Shown here in pieces: positions 1 to 7,937 of a stretch of DNA of 8,695 nt. The position numbers and the translations under genes were made by a program. Within the stretch, counting starts at the first letter, position 1, and every line of letters begins with the position of its first letter. Source of the stretch: Ignavibacteriales bacterium (GTDB taxonomy: Bacteria; Bacteroidota; Ignavibacteria; Ignavibacteriales; Melioribacteraceae); NCBI GenBank assembly GCA_020059785.1, contig JAGVBL010000259.1, forward strand, positions 1 through 8,695, in the 5' to 3' direction. The notes beneath the pieces were generated by a model, which had not been told where the DNA came from, searched no databases, and was given only the letters and a program-made list of their open reading frames with translations.

Positions 1-39
1 CAATGCTATAGGCCAAAAATATTTGATTACATTCTTCAT
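1..39 (-). CDS. N-terminal fragment of an exported protein (cut by window edge)
   Basis: Only the first 13 codons are inside the window, reading MKNVIKYFWPIAL. The start is well supported: a GGAGG ribosome binding site lies at 47-51, 7 bases before the ATG, and the gene begins 13 bases after the stop codon of the preceding gene. A lysine followed by a hydrophobic stretch looks like the beginning of a Sec signal peptide or membrane anchor, so the product is probably exported or membrane-bound, but too little is visible to say what it is. The spacing places it as the third gene of the operon that begins with the beta-propeller gene. Confidence 0.6.
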   Translation of the reverse strand, partial: MKNVIKYFWPIAL

Positions 40-52
40 TGTTTATCCTCCA

Positions 53-589
53 TTAACTGAATTTTTTTATTTCATTAATAAGCTCATCAAGATATCTTGG
101 TATAAAACTGCCTTTTTTTTCTATTATGGTAATTCCTTCAAGGTTTCTGACTAGTACATTTCTATTATCAATATCATTCGGGTTTATACGGAATTTGCCT
201 TGACACAATCCAACAACAAAATATGTTTTAGAAGGTATAATTCTATTTTTTCTTAAAAAAAGTATGACTTTTTCCTGTGAAAAAAACTTTGCTTCACCCA
301 TGGCCATTGCCGTTATCTCACCCACGGTTCCACCGGGAATTTCGACAACTATATTTTTCTTATCTGATACACCTTTAACTAAACTTTCAATTGATATTGT
401 AACAAATGTATGTATCATTTTTCCGTTTTCTACCCAAATGCAATTAATAGATTCTACTTTGCCAATTATTATTAGATCTGAAGCTTTTGTCATTTTTTCA
501 ATAGATGCTTCTTTCATAATCGTTGCATCAATGTTAGTATAATAAGCAAGTATTAAAAAAACTAGGTTTAATTTTAGTGATGGCTTCAT
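53..589 (-). CDS. Exported 178-residue protein of unrecognised family
   Basis: The 178-residue product has a hydrophobic stretch at residues 8-16 after two lysines, consistent with a Sec signal peptide cleaved near residue 22, so the mature protein is probably periplasmic or secreted. The mature part alternates beta-strand-like segments: SDLIIIGKVESI (about 38-49), a strand around TFVTISIESLVKG (61-73), an IPGGTVGEI turn (84-92), and SQEKVILFLRK followed by YFVVGLCQGKFRI. The order 'GKV, V-x-I-x-x-x-L-KG, PGG-x-x-G, GKFRI' suggests a compact beta-barrel-like domain that I have seen in exported hypothetical proteins, but I cannot name the family. It lacks the T9SS sorting domain of its upstream neighbour. 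An AAGGAG site at 598-603, 8 bases before the ATG, fixes the start. The gene follows the propeller gene by 24 bases and precedes the next gene by 13, so the three are likely co-transcribed. An A8 run (113-120 on the plus strand) lies in frame near the C-terminus. Function unknown. Confidence 0.8.
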   Translation of the reverse strand: MKPSLKLNLVFLILAYYTNIDATIMKEASIEKMTKASDLIIIGKVESINCIWVENGKMIHTFVTISIESLVKGVSDKKNIVVEIPGGTVGEITAMAMGEAKFFSQEKVILFLRKNRIIPSKTYFVVGLCQGKFRINPNDIDNRNVLVRNLEGITIIEKKGSFIPRYLDELINEIKKFS

Positions 590-613
590 TTTTAAAACTC
601 CTTCTTAATATTG

Positions 614-1889
614 CTATTTAATTAATATTAATTTCTTTACCTCGGAATAAGAATCTAAAATAATTGAATAATAATAAACTCCACTTGATAATTTTGATCC
701 TTCAAACACAACTTCGTAGTAACCGGGTAACTTATATTCGTTAACTAGTGTAATTACTTCTTGTCCAAGCAAATTATAGACTTTTAATTTTACGAAGGAT
801 CCCTTTTCAACAAAATATTTAATGTGTGTAGTAGGATTTGCTGGATTAGGAAAACAATTTTCAAGAATAGAGTTTTTATTTATAGTTGATTTTCCATCTT
901 GAACAGAAACAATATTCCCATTGTATTTCCAAATAGAACCCCCGACACCTACGGCCCAGCCATTATTCTTATCAGCAAAATAAATTGAACCAATATAACT
1001 GTTAGACTCGCGGTTATTTGCTCTCCAGGTATTTCCTCCATCGCTTGATTGATATATTGTATCTTCCGTAGCAACCCAAATATTGTTTGAATCAACGATA
1101 GCCATACTCCGGTAGTAATCACTCCAGGCTAAATCGCCACGTTGAATTCTGCGGTCTGTCCAGGTCAAACCACCATTATTTGTATATAAAATACCGCGAC
1201 CACCTGGAGAGTAACCCGAAGCCCAACCACATTTTCCATTCAAGAAATAAACATCTACTAATGGACCTGGCCTTGATTGATCTGATAAATTTATCCACGA
1301 GTTTCCGCCATCGGTGGTGTGTAAAATTTTGTTAAGTTCAAAATTATCAAAAAAGCTTTTGCCACCAACTACCCACCCCTCCCTTTCATCTATAAAATGC
1401 ACTGCTCGAAATGATCCGGATGTACTATCAATCATTTTTCCCCACGTTTGACCAGAATCAGTTGTCTTTAAAAGTGTTCCAGTGAACAAAGCTCCGCCAA
1501 TAGCCCAACCAATTTCTTTATTTATAAAGAAAACATTTGAAAGGAAAAAGTTTGTTCCACTCTCTTGGATTTTCCAATTTATTCCCCCGTCTGTACTTTT
1601 TATAATTCGTCCATTTGTACCAACAGAATAGCCATTTAGCGAATCAATAAAAAAAAATAGACCTTAAGGAAGCCAAAGTATTAATTTCTTGTTTTATCCA
1701 GGAGTTACCCCCGTCTATAGTCCGTAGGACAGTACCATTATCTCCAACTGCCCACCCTTTAATTTTATTAATAAAAAACACATCCCTCAGAGCTTCGGTA
1801 GTTGGACTGTTTAGCAGTTTCCATTCTTGGGCCGTTATCTTCACAAAGGATAACACGAGTAAGCAAATAAATATTGTTTTTGTTCTCAT
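614..1889 (-). pseudogene. Frameshifted YCF48/BNR-type beta-propeller protein with T9SS sorting domain
   Basis: This is one gene split into two reading frames. The 5' part starts at the ATG at 1889 with a clear signal peptide (MRTKTIFICLLVLSFVKITAQ) and runs to a TGA at 1644-1646. The 3' part is open from 1648 down to the TAG at 614. Removing one T from the nine-base run at 1649-1657 joins them into about 424 residues: the first frame ends SLRSIFF and the second continues IDSLNGYSVGTNG, matching the preceding repeat (DVFFINKIKGWAVGDNG). Six blades carry T-x-DGG-x-x-W-like motifs (RTIDGGNSW, KSTDGGINW, KTTDSGQTW, HTTDGGNSW, YTNNGGLTW, QSSDGGNTW) and a seventh ends GSIWKYNG, consistent with a seven-bladed propeller like the YCF48/BNR families. 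About residues 342-424 form a T9SS type A sorting domain (CFPNPANPTT, VYNLLGQEV, LSSGVYYY, terminal KKLILIK), so an intact product would be surface-attached or secreted. The start has only a weak AGAAG ribosome site. An upstream in-frame TTG at 1937 was rejected because the signal peptide begins at 1889. It may still be functional if slippage or phase variation occurs, or if the extra base is a sequencing error. Confidence 0.85.
1649..1657 (-). repeat. Nine-base homopolymer (T9 on the coding strand) at the frameshift point
   Basis: Nine consecutive A on the plus strand read as nine T in the propeller gene. In the present sequence the frame passes ATT TTT TTT TAT TGA and stops. With eight T it reads ATT TTT TTT ATT GAT and continues for over 1,000 bases without a stop. 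The run length therefore decides whether the full protein is made. Confidence 0.9.
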
Positions 1890-2283
1890 GGCTATATCTT
1901 CTAATTTTTTATAACTACAAAAAAGATTCTCTTCCAACTTCGACCTGGAAGATTAACTAATTACTGGTTCTAATGTTTATGGCTCTTTCATTTCTCCCCC
2001 TTTTATAGTTATAAAATTGTTTTGCGGAGTATTACTGGTATGCCGGTTGTTTGCAGCAAGCGTAGTTGATAAATGACGAGAAGCAGTTCGGTTATATTTA
2101 ATTTCCGGAGGTTCGTACCATACTCCGAATTATTTTCAATTCTAAGCTACACAATTTATAATAAAAGTCAATTGAATTTTTACTACCCAGATTTAAAACT
2201 TGCAAAATTTTCGCTGCTTCTTGTTCCGGCGTGCAGATAAAATAGATAATTAATCATATTCACTTTCTCTCCGATTTATCTTT
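1890..2283. other. Non-coding intergenic region between the two operons
   Basis: About 394 bases without a supportable gene. It should contain the promoter of the propeller operon on the minus strand. The best box I see is TTGACT (2166-2171) with a poor TAGCTT 16 bases downstream (2144-2149), which is weak and would leave a leader of about 250 bases. Also present are a CTTCCA/TGGAAG hairpin (1931-1951), a short CGGAG/CTCCG inverted repeat (2106-2110 and 2123-2127), and the 9-mer ATTACTGGT twice in direct orientation (1960-1968 and 2031-2039). Reading on the minus strand, a purine-rich GGGGGAG precedes a four-codon frame (1977-1991). No tRNA or rRNA was recognised. Confidence 0.6.
1931..1951. 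repeat. Small hairpin-forming inverted repeat upstream of the propeller gene
   Basis: CTTCCA at 1931-1936 and TGGAAG at 1946-1951 form a perfect 6-bp stem around a 9-base loop. It sits about 40 bases before the ATG of the propeller gene and would lie in its leader mRNA. It lacks a T-tract on the transcribed side that would make it a convincing terminator. It resembles the small REP-like palindromes found between genes in many genomes, but only one copy is visible here, so that identity is a guess. Confidence 0.45.
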
Positions 2284-2314
2284 AAAATAAAAAACCCCAA
2301 CTTATGTCGGGGTT
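2284..2314 (-). terminator. Rho-independent terminator of the efflux operon
   Basis: On the minus strand AACCCC (2309-2314) pairs with GGGGTT (2293-2298). The stem extends inwards by a G-T wobble, A-T and C-G to 9 bp, closing on an ATAA loop. The 3' arm runs into a T-rich tract (TTTTTT then ATTTT, ending near 2284). It begins 23 bases after the stop codon of the RND pump gene, as expected for the end of that operon. The plus-strand side has no comparable T-run, so it is one-directional. Confidence 0.92.
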
Positions 2315-2337
2315 ATTTGTAAGTAATTCTTTCTGTA

Positions 2338-5300
2338 TTATTTACTCATTCCCAAATCTTCTGCCGGAGATAAAACCTTTGGTTTTTCCTTAACAAATAT
2401 TTTCAAAATCTTCTTAACACGTATCGGAATTGAAACACGTAATTCTTCAATTTTAGTATAAACAATCGGAACAACTATAAGAGTTAAGAAAAGCGAGCTT
2501 GTTAATCCGCCAATTAATGCCCATGCAAGTCCGGACTTCCATTCGGCGCCGGGACTTCCGGATAATGCGATCGGCATCATTCCAAAGATCATTGTTAATG
2601 TAGTCATAAAGATGGGCCGTATTCTCATTCTGCCGGCATCAAGAAGCGCTTCAATTACTCCTTCGCCCTTACTTCTCATAAAGTTAGTTCTATCAACAAG
2701 CAGAATAGCATTCTTGGCTACTAATCCAGTTAACATTATTATTCCTAAAATTGTGAATATATTAAGAGCTTTCATCATCAGCGCCAATGCAACAAGAGCA
2801 CCAATCATTGCAAGCGGTATCGAAAATAAAATTATAAACGGATAAACGAATGAATCATATAATGCAACCATAACCATGTAAGTAAACAATATAGCAGCAA
2901 GCAATGCTAACCCCAGACTTGCAAAAGATTCTCTCTGGTTCTTTACGTCCCCCTGAAAACTATAAGTAACGCCCGGTGGAAAACTATAAGATTTCAGTTC
3001 TTTATCTATTTGAGCAGAAATTGTTCCTGTTGTTACGCCGGTTTGAACCTGTGAATAAAGTGTAACTGCAGAACTTCTTGCTTCTCTTTGCAGCTTTGTT
3101 GGACCGGTAGAACGGTAAATATCTGCAAACTGTTTTAAGTAAATCTGCTGACCTTTACGATTGACAAAACTAATATTTCCAAGGTCTTCTGTTCTGGAGC
3201 GGTCGAACTTATCAAGAATTATTCTAACATCATACTCTGTGTTATTTTCCTCAAGTTTAACATCATCGTTACCGGTTAGGGCAACCTGTAATGCCTGTCC
3301 TACTTCTGCTATTGTAAGACCGAAGCTTGTTAATTTTCTTCTATCGATATCAACGCGGGTTTCAGGATTCCCCTGTTCAGCAGATAAACGAACGTCTGCT
3401 GTTCCGGGAATCTTTTTAACTATATTCTGAATGTCGTTAGCCGTTTTAACAACCTCATTATAGTCGGGACCGTTAATAACCATTTGAACCGGAGTTTGAT
3501 TTGCAACACCGAAAATACCAACAGGATTTACGCGCACTTTAACACCCGGAACCTGTTGTGCCAGCATTTTAATTTCGTTTCCAACTTCATCTGTTGATCT
3601 CTTCCGTTGATTCTTTGGAAGAAGTGTAACTGTAATTTCAGTTGAGTTGCTCGATGAGAATCCTATTAGTCCCTCATTTGAAGCACCGACATTTGAATAG
3701 ATTCTTTCAACTTCCGGCATAGCACCAATTTTCTTTTCAATAACCTGAGTAACCCTGTTGGTTTCTTCAATTGTAGAGCCCGGGGCTAATTCCAGAGTAA
3801 CGGCAAATTCTCCTCTATCCGCTTGTGTCATAAATTCTGCACCAATAAATCCAAAAGGAATTAATGCAAAGCTCGCAACAAATAGCATTATAGTAAGTAA
3901 AGCAATCTTTCCCCTGTTCTTGAATGACCACTTTAATAATTCAATATAATATTCAGTGAATTCCTTAAATTTATTTTCGAACCAGACAGCAAATTTACCA
4001 AGCAATGTGTTTTTTGTTAATCTCTCTAATTTTGCGAATCGGGAAGCAAGCATAGGTGTAACAGTAAATGAAACAAATAAACTCATTAATGTTGAAGAAA
4101 CAACTACAAGCGAGAATTCTCTTAGAATGTTACCTACAATTCCGCCAACAAGAGTAAGCGGAAGGAATACAGCAACATCCACAAATGTAATTGCAAGAGC
4201 TGCAAAACCAATTTCATTTCTTCCGCGTAATGCCGCAACCTTACTTTCTTCACCTTTTTCCAGATGATGATAAATGTTTTCGAGAACAACTATAGAGTCG
4301 TCCACAAGAATTCCAACAACAAGTGAAAGTCCAAGAAGCACCATCAGGTTTAATGTAAGCCCGAATGCCCATACTGCAATAAATGTTGATATAAGAGATG
4401 TGGGAATTGCAACAAGTACAATAAGCGAATTACGAATGCTGTGAAGAAACATCAACATAACAATTGCAACCAGAACAACTGCTATTGCAAGGTCTTCCTT
4501 AACCGCATTTACCGCATCAATTGTAAATATCGATCCGTCCTGAGCAACTTCAAATTTTACATTATTGTTTTTATAGATATTTTCTATTTTCTTTAATTCT
4601 GCTTTAACAAGATTTGCAACTTCAACAGAATTAGCGTCGGATTGTTTTTGAAGAATTATTCCTATTGTATTTCGGAAATTTATTCTGGTAATGTTGGTAT
4701 AATCTTTTATTCCGTCTTCAACTTCGGCCACATCAGAAAGTTTTATTTCTCCGCCCATACGCGATTCGCCCAGACTAAGATTTTTTAAATCATCAACGGA
4801 TCTCAACTTTCCTGCTACTCTTATTATAAATTGTCCATCTTCATCTTTAATTTTTCCTGTAGGAAAATCGAGATTGGACGCTTTAATAATTTGTGTTACC
4901 TGTGTAATTGATAATCCATATGATCGAAGTTTCTGAAGATCGAGATTAACTTTAATTTCCCGTTCTTCGCCGCCAACAAGTGCAACCTGTCCAACACCGG
5001 CAACTCTGGAAAGCTGTGGTTGAATTTTATCCATAACAAACTGGTATAATGCACGCGAATCCATATCCGCTGAAACACCCATTCTTAGAACAGGAATTTC
5101 ATCAAGAGCAAGTTTGGAAACTGTTGGAGTTCTTGCTGTTGTAGGTAATTTTGCGGCAACGCCACCAACCTTCCTCTGAGCATCCTGTAATGAAAAATCT
5201 GTGTTAGCGTTCTGCATTAACTCAACTACTACAAATGAAACGCCTTCCATAGAAGTAGAGCGGATGTCAGAAACTTTATCCATTCCCGAAACTGCATCTT

Positions 5301-5502
5301 CAATAAGCTTTGTTACACTGGATTCCACTTCGCTTGGTGAAGCTCCCGGATAGATTGTAGTGATTGTTAAAACCGGTGCGGAAATCTTCGGCAGCAGTTC
5401 ATACTTCAATTGCTGGAATGCAAAAAGTCCCAGAATAATTAACGCCGAGAAAACTACTATAACAAGCGATGGTCTTTTTATTGATAATTCTGTAATAGTC
5501 AT
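2338..5502 (-). CDS. RND inner-membrane efflux pump, HAE-1 (AcrB-like) type
   Basis: This 1,054-residue protein has the full length and layout of a hydrophobe/amphiphile RND exporter: TM1 (about 13-31), a periplasmic porter region opening with IYPGASPSEVE (50-60), TM2-TM6 (about 336-483), TM7 (533-552), a second porter region with EFMTQADRGEF (556-566), and TM8-TM12 (about 861-1015). The proton-relay residues of AcrB are all present by motif alignment: Asp401-Asp402 in TM4 (ILVDDSIVVLEN), Lys930 in TM10 (GLVAKNAILL), Arg960 and Thr967 around TM11 (RMRIRPIFMTT). The double Asp, instead of the DGA of metal-exporting CzcA relatives, argues for drugs, dyes, detergents or lipophilic molecules as substrates; the exact substrate cannot be read from sequence. 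As a trimer it would take substrates from the periplasm or inner membrane and pass them to the TolC-like channel through the adaptor encoded just upstream. AAGGAAG at 5510-5516 fixes the start, 28 bases after the adaptor stop. It is the last gene before the terminator, with no sign of truncation. Confidence 0.96.
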   Translation of the reverse strand: MTITELSIKRPSLVIVVFSALIILGLFAFQQLKYELLPKISAPVLTITTIYPGASPSEVESSVTKLIEDAVSGMDKVSDIRSTSMEGVSFVVVELMQNANTDFSLQDAQRKVGGVAAKLPTTARTPTVSKLALDEIPVLRMGVSADMDSRALYQFVMDKIQPQLSRVAGVGQVALVGGEEREIKVNLDLQKLRSYGLSITQVTQIIKASNLDFPTGKIKDEDGQFIIRVAGKLRSVDDLKNLSLGESRMGGEIKLSDVAEVEDGIKDYTNITRINFRNTIGIILQKQSDANSVEVANLVKAELKKIENIYKNNNVKFEVAQDGSIFTIDAVNAVKEDLAIAVVLVAIVMLMFLHSIRNSLIVLVAIPTSLISTFIAVWAFGLTLNLMVLLGLSLVVGILVDDSIVVLENIYHHLEKGEESKVAALRGRNEIGFAALAITFVDVAVFLPLTLVGGIVGNILREFSLVVVSSTLMSLFVSFTVTPMLASRFAKLERLTKNTLLGKFAVWFENKFKEFTEYYIELLKWSFKNRGKIALLTIMLFVASFALIPFGFIGAEFMTQADRGEFAVTLELAPGSTIEETNRVTQVIEKKIGAMPEVERIYSNVGASNEGLIGFSSSNSTEITVTLLPKNQRKRSTDEVGNEIKMLAQQVPGVKVRVNPVGIFGVANQTPVQMVINGPDYNEVVKTANDIQNIVKKIPGTADVRLSAEQGNPETRVDIDRRKLTSFGLTIAEVGQALQVALTGNDDVKLEENNTEYDVRIILDKFDRSRTEDLGNISFVNRKGQQIYLKQFADIYRSTGPTKLQREARSSAVTLYSQVQTGVTTGTISAQIDKELKSYSFPPGVTYSFQGDVKNQRESFASLGLALLAAILFTYMVMVALYDSFVYPFIILFSIPLAMIGALVALALMMKALNIFTILGIIMLTGLVAKNAILLVDRTNFMRSKGEGVIEALLDAGRMRIRPIFMTTLTMIFGMMPIALSGSPGAEWKSGLAWALIGGLTSSLFLTLIVVPIVYTKIEELRVSIPIRVKKILKIFVKEKPKVLSPAEDLGMSK

Positions 5503-5530
5503 TTTAAATCTTCCTTTGTCTTTTTTATCA

Positions 5531-6589
5531 CTACTTAATAACAGTTACCAGAGTGTTTTCTACAATATTATTTTGACCGTTGACAATAATTTCTTCCCCA
5601 TCCATTAAACCCTGTAGTACTTCTACTAAAGTTCCGGATTCTCTTCCAGTTACTATATCTCTTAGCTTGGCAATTCCGTTTTGAACAATATAGACCCGGG
5701 ATTGTCTGATACTTCCGACGATAGCTTCACGGGGAATTACAATTGATTTTCTTTCTTGTAATGATGTGAATTCAACCCTGGCAAACATTCCCGCTTTTAG
5801 TGGATTTTTATTTTCATTAGACAAACTTATCTCCACGGGGAATGTATGAGCTTCGTCTGATTTGTAACTTATAGATTCAATTTTTCCTTTGAATTCTTTT
5901 CCGGGGTATACGTCAACAGTTATAGAAACCGGATCGTTAACTTTCATAGAAAAAGCGTCTTTCTCGGCAACATTCAATTTCACTTTCACTTTAGAAATAT
6001 CAACGATGTTTGCAACAAGTGTAGCCTGGGGTGCACCCTGGACCATTGAACCAACGTCTACATATCTTGCGGTTACATATCCGGAAATTGGCGTTTTAAT
6101 TTTTGTATCGTTGTATTGTCTTTTTGCAACTATATACTGTGCTTCTGCAAGTGAGTAAGCAAGTTTTGCCTGGTCAAGTTGTGAATCGGATGCGGATTTT
6201 TCTTTGTAAAGCTGATTAAATCTTTCGTAATCCTTTTTTGCCTTTTCATAGTTGGCTTCGGAACTCATCAGTGCGGCTTTTTTTAATTCGTCATCCACCT
6301 GAAAAAGAACCGATCCGGCTTCTTTATAATCGCCCACTTTTGCAAAGACAGCTGTAACTCTACCGGAAGTTTCAGAGATTATATTAACATCGTTGTTCGC
6401 CGTTATTGTTCCAACAAGACTGAAAGATTCCGATAAGTCCTTAAAGCCGGCTTTTTCAACTTTCACATAATAGACGTCTTTAATTCCGCCTACATATGCT
6501 ACAGACATCTTCTTTTTATTTATGAAAAGGATAGATGCTATTATCAGTATTAACACTGTAGCCGTAAGAATCAATTTCCAGTTTTTCAT
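5531..6589 (-). CDS. Periplasmic adaptor (membrane fusion protein) of the RND pump
   Basis: This 352-residue adaptor (AcrA/MexA, HlyD_D23 type) links the inner-membrane pump to the outer-membrane channel. An uncleaved N-terminal membrane anchor is likely (hydrophobic residues 5-23 after MKNWK). There is no lipobox cysteine, in fact no cysteine at all, so unlike AcrA it is not lipid-anchored. The first lipoyl half lies at about 65-99 (NDVNIISETSGRVTAV, GDYKEAGSVLFQVDD), a short alpha-helical hairpin at about 100-160 rich in Ala, Lys and Tyr, the second lipoyl half at about 163-196 (KIKTPISGYVTARYVDVGSM), a beta-barrel at about 198-275, and a membrane-proximal domain to the end (IPREAIVG, VLQGLMDGEEIIVNG). 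The short hairpin and overall length put it at the small end of the family. AGGAGA at 6598-6603, 8 bases before the ATG, supports the start. It lies 25 bases after the channel gene and 28 before the pump gene, clearly co-transcribed. Confidence 0.95.
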   Translation of the reverse strand: MKNWKLILTATVLILIIASILFINKKKMSVAYVGGIKDVYYVKVEKAGFKDLSESFSLVGTITANNDVNIISETSGRVTAVFAKVGDYKEAGSVLFQVDDELKKAALMSSEANYEKAKKDYERFNQLYKEKSASDSQLDQAKLAYSLAEAQYIVAKRQYNDTKIKTPISGYVTARYVDVGSMVQGAPQATLVANIVDISKVKVKLNVAEKDAFSMKVNDPVSITVDVYPGKEFKGKIESISYKSDEAHTFPVEISLSNENKNPLKAGMFARVEFTSLQERKSIVIPREAIVGSIRQSRVYIVQNGIAKLRDIVTGRESGTLVEVLQGLMDGEEIIVNGQNNIVENTLVTVIK

Positions 6590-6614
6590 TTTTTATTTCT
6601 CCTGATTAATCTTC

Positions 6615-7937
6615 TTATTTACCTAATGATTTTTCTAATTTTGCTTTGGCAAGTTCATGATCAACAACCGATGTGGTGAAATTGGTCTTTGCACTAATAA
6701 GAGCAGTTTCGGCATCAATCAAATCGGAGCTTGTTGCCAGCCCGTTCTTAAATTTTTGTGATGTTACTCTCATATTTTCTTCTGCTTGACTGACAATTAG
6801 TTTTGCAATTTCAATTTTTTTATTTGTCTGTGAAAGGTTCAGATAGTTCTGTGTTACTTCCAGAGTAATTCCGTCTTTAATAAGTCCCATACCGTCAACT
6901 GCTTGAGCTAACTGTGCTTCTGCCTGGTCTGTTTGGTGTTTTGTAGTAAGCCAGTCCCACACATTCATACTAAAATTAATACCGGCGTCCCATGTTCCAT
7001 CAAACCGGTTTTGAGTAGGCAATATTCTCTGATTCGGTTTTGAATAATAGTAGTTGGCATACAAGTTTAATTGCGGATACCACGAGGATTTTGCAAGTGT
7101 AACGCCGGATTCGCTTGCTTTTACTCTTGAATCAGCTGCTTTAATTTCTGGCCGGTTATTTATTGCGGCATCAACTAATTTCGAAAGTTCGTCGGATTTA
7201 TATTCACTAAGATTTACATCGGATGCAATTTCAATTTGAGTGTTGAGTGGAATTCCCATTACACTATTTAATGCTGTCATTGTAAGCTTAACTGCATTTT
7301 CTGCTTCAAGCTGCTGATAAATTGCATTAGAGAGTTGAACTTCAATTTTAAGAATGTCATTTCTGGTTAACATTCCGGCTTTCTCAAGGTTTTTGGCATC
7401 TTCAACATGAGCTTTAATTTGTTCAACAGTTTCGTCCATCACTTTTTTAAACTGTATTGCCTTAAAAACTCCCCAGTAAGAGTTCTTTATATTAAACATT
7501 AGTTCGTTCTTATCTTTGTTATATTCTTCTGCAGTCGCGTTAGATAATTCCTCGTTCAGGTTAACATTACCGGATAGTCTGAATCCAGTAAACAATGGCT
7601 GAAAGACGGAAAGCTGAACAGAATAGTTGTCAAAGATTCCCGGTGCTATAGGAAATGAGCCGAATGGAGTAGTAATAATAAAAGGATCCACTTCGCTTAA
7701 TCTTCTATACCCGGCATTTAGTTTTAATGACGGAAGCCGTAAAGCACTTACTTCTTTTACTTTTGCTTGAGCACCCTTTACTTTCATAAAAGATGAGTGA
7801 AGCTGTTTACTGTTTTGAAAACCGATTTCAATTGCTCTTTCTAATGTAAGAGATAATTTCTCCTGTGCTACCAATACATTCAATGAAAACAAAAAGAATA
7901 TTATACAGAGCGGGTTAATTAATTTTTTAGAAATCAT
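6615..7937 (-). CDS. TolC-family outer-membrane efflux channel
   Basis: The 440-residue protein has a Sec signal peptide (residues 1-25, ending FSLNVLVAQ) and the two-repeat architecture of outer-membrane efflux proteins. The first repeat contains LTLERAIEIGFQNSKQL (30-46), an alpha-helical stretch with SALRLPSLKLNAGY (64-77), a strand near YSVQLSVFQPLFTGFR (105-120) and long helices to about 230 with LNSVMGIPL. The second repeat starts near AAINNRPEIKAADSRVKASE (257-276), then SSWYPQLNLYANYYYSK, a strand region (GTWDAGINFSMNVWDW) and closing helices with KFKNGLATSSDLIDAETALISAK (395-417). As a trimer it would form a beta-barrel pore with a periplasmic tunnel, the exit duct for the pump encoded downstream. 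The ATG overlaps the stop of the repressor gene (ATGA), with GGAG at 7948-7951 inside that gene, so translation is probably coupled. No cysteine is suitably placed for a lipoprotein signal, unlike OprM-type channels. Confidence 0.95.
   Translation of the reverse strand: MISKKLINPLCIIFFLFSLNVLVAQEKLSLTLERAIEIGFQNSKQLHSSFMKVKGAQAKVKEVSALRLPSLKLNAGYRRLSEVDPFIITTPFGSFPIAPGIFDNYSVQLSVFQPLFTGFRLSGNVNLNEELSNATAEEYNKDKNELMFNIKNSYWGVFKAIQFKKVMDETVEQIKAHVEDAKNLEKAGMLTRNDILKIEVQLSNAIYQQLEAENAVKLTMTALNSVMGIPLNTQIEIASDVNLSEYKSDELSKLVDAAINNRPEIKAADSRVKASESGVTLAKSSWYPQLNLYANYYYSKPNQRILPTQNRFDGTWDAGINFSMNVWDWLTTKHQTDQAEAQLAQAVDGMGLIKDGITLEVTQNYLNLSQTNKKIEIAKLIVSQAEENMRVTSQKFKNGLATSSDLIDAETALISAKTNFTTSVVDHELAKAKLEKSLGK

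Noticed and set aside
614..1489. Independent gene starting at the TTG at 1489
   Set aside because: The same frame is open upstream to 1648 and encodes two more propeller motifs, so the TTG is internal. This is the 3' part of the frameshifted gene.
1644..1660. Programmed -1 ribosomal frameshifting at the U-rich slippery run in the propeller gene
   Set aside because: A U UUU UUU heptamer is in phase, but a -1 slip does not lead into the downstream frame. The downstream frame needs +1 (or -2), so transcriptional slippage or a change in run length fits better than classical -1 frameshifting.
1977..1991. Four-codon frame (MKEP) behind a strong purine-rich ribosome-site-like stretch
   Set aside because: Too short to call as a leader peptide, has no attenuator structure of the classical kind nearby, and the GGAG is only 3 bases from the ATG. 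Recorded only as part of the intergenic oddities.
2041..2100. Possible integron attC-like or attachment site in the GC-richer part of the gap
   Set aside because: No RYYYAAC/GTTRRRY core pair with an imperfect palindrome could be drawn, and there is no integrase or cassette-like gene in the window.
2183..2257. 24-codon open frame on the minus strand (MINYLFYLHAG...)
   Set aside because: It starts 26 bases after the terminator, has a poorly spaced GGAG, resembles no family I know, and is short enough to occur by chance in this AT-rich gap.
2338..5502. Metal-exporting (CzcA/HME) assignment for the RND pump
   Set aside because: TM4 carries the double aspartate (VDDSIVVLEN) of drug exporters, not the DGA signature of metal exporters.
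2612..5608. Several plus-strand open frames of 60-100 codons opposite the pump gene
   Set aside because: They are antisense shadows of a strongly conserved RND gene, with low-complexity Ser/Asn/Ile-rich translations and no family resemblance.
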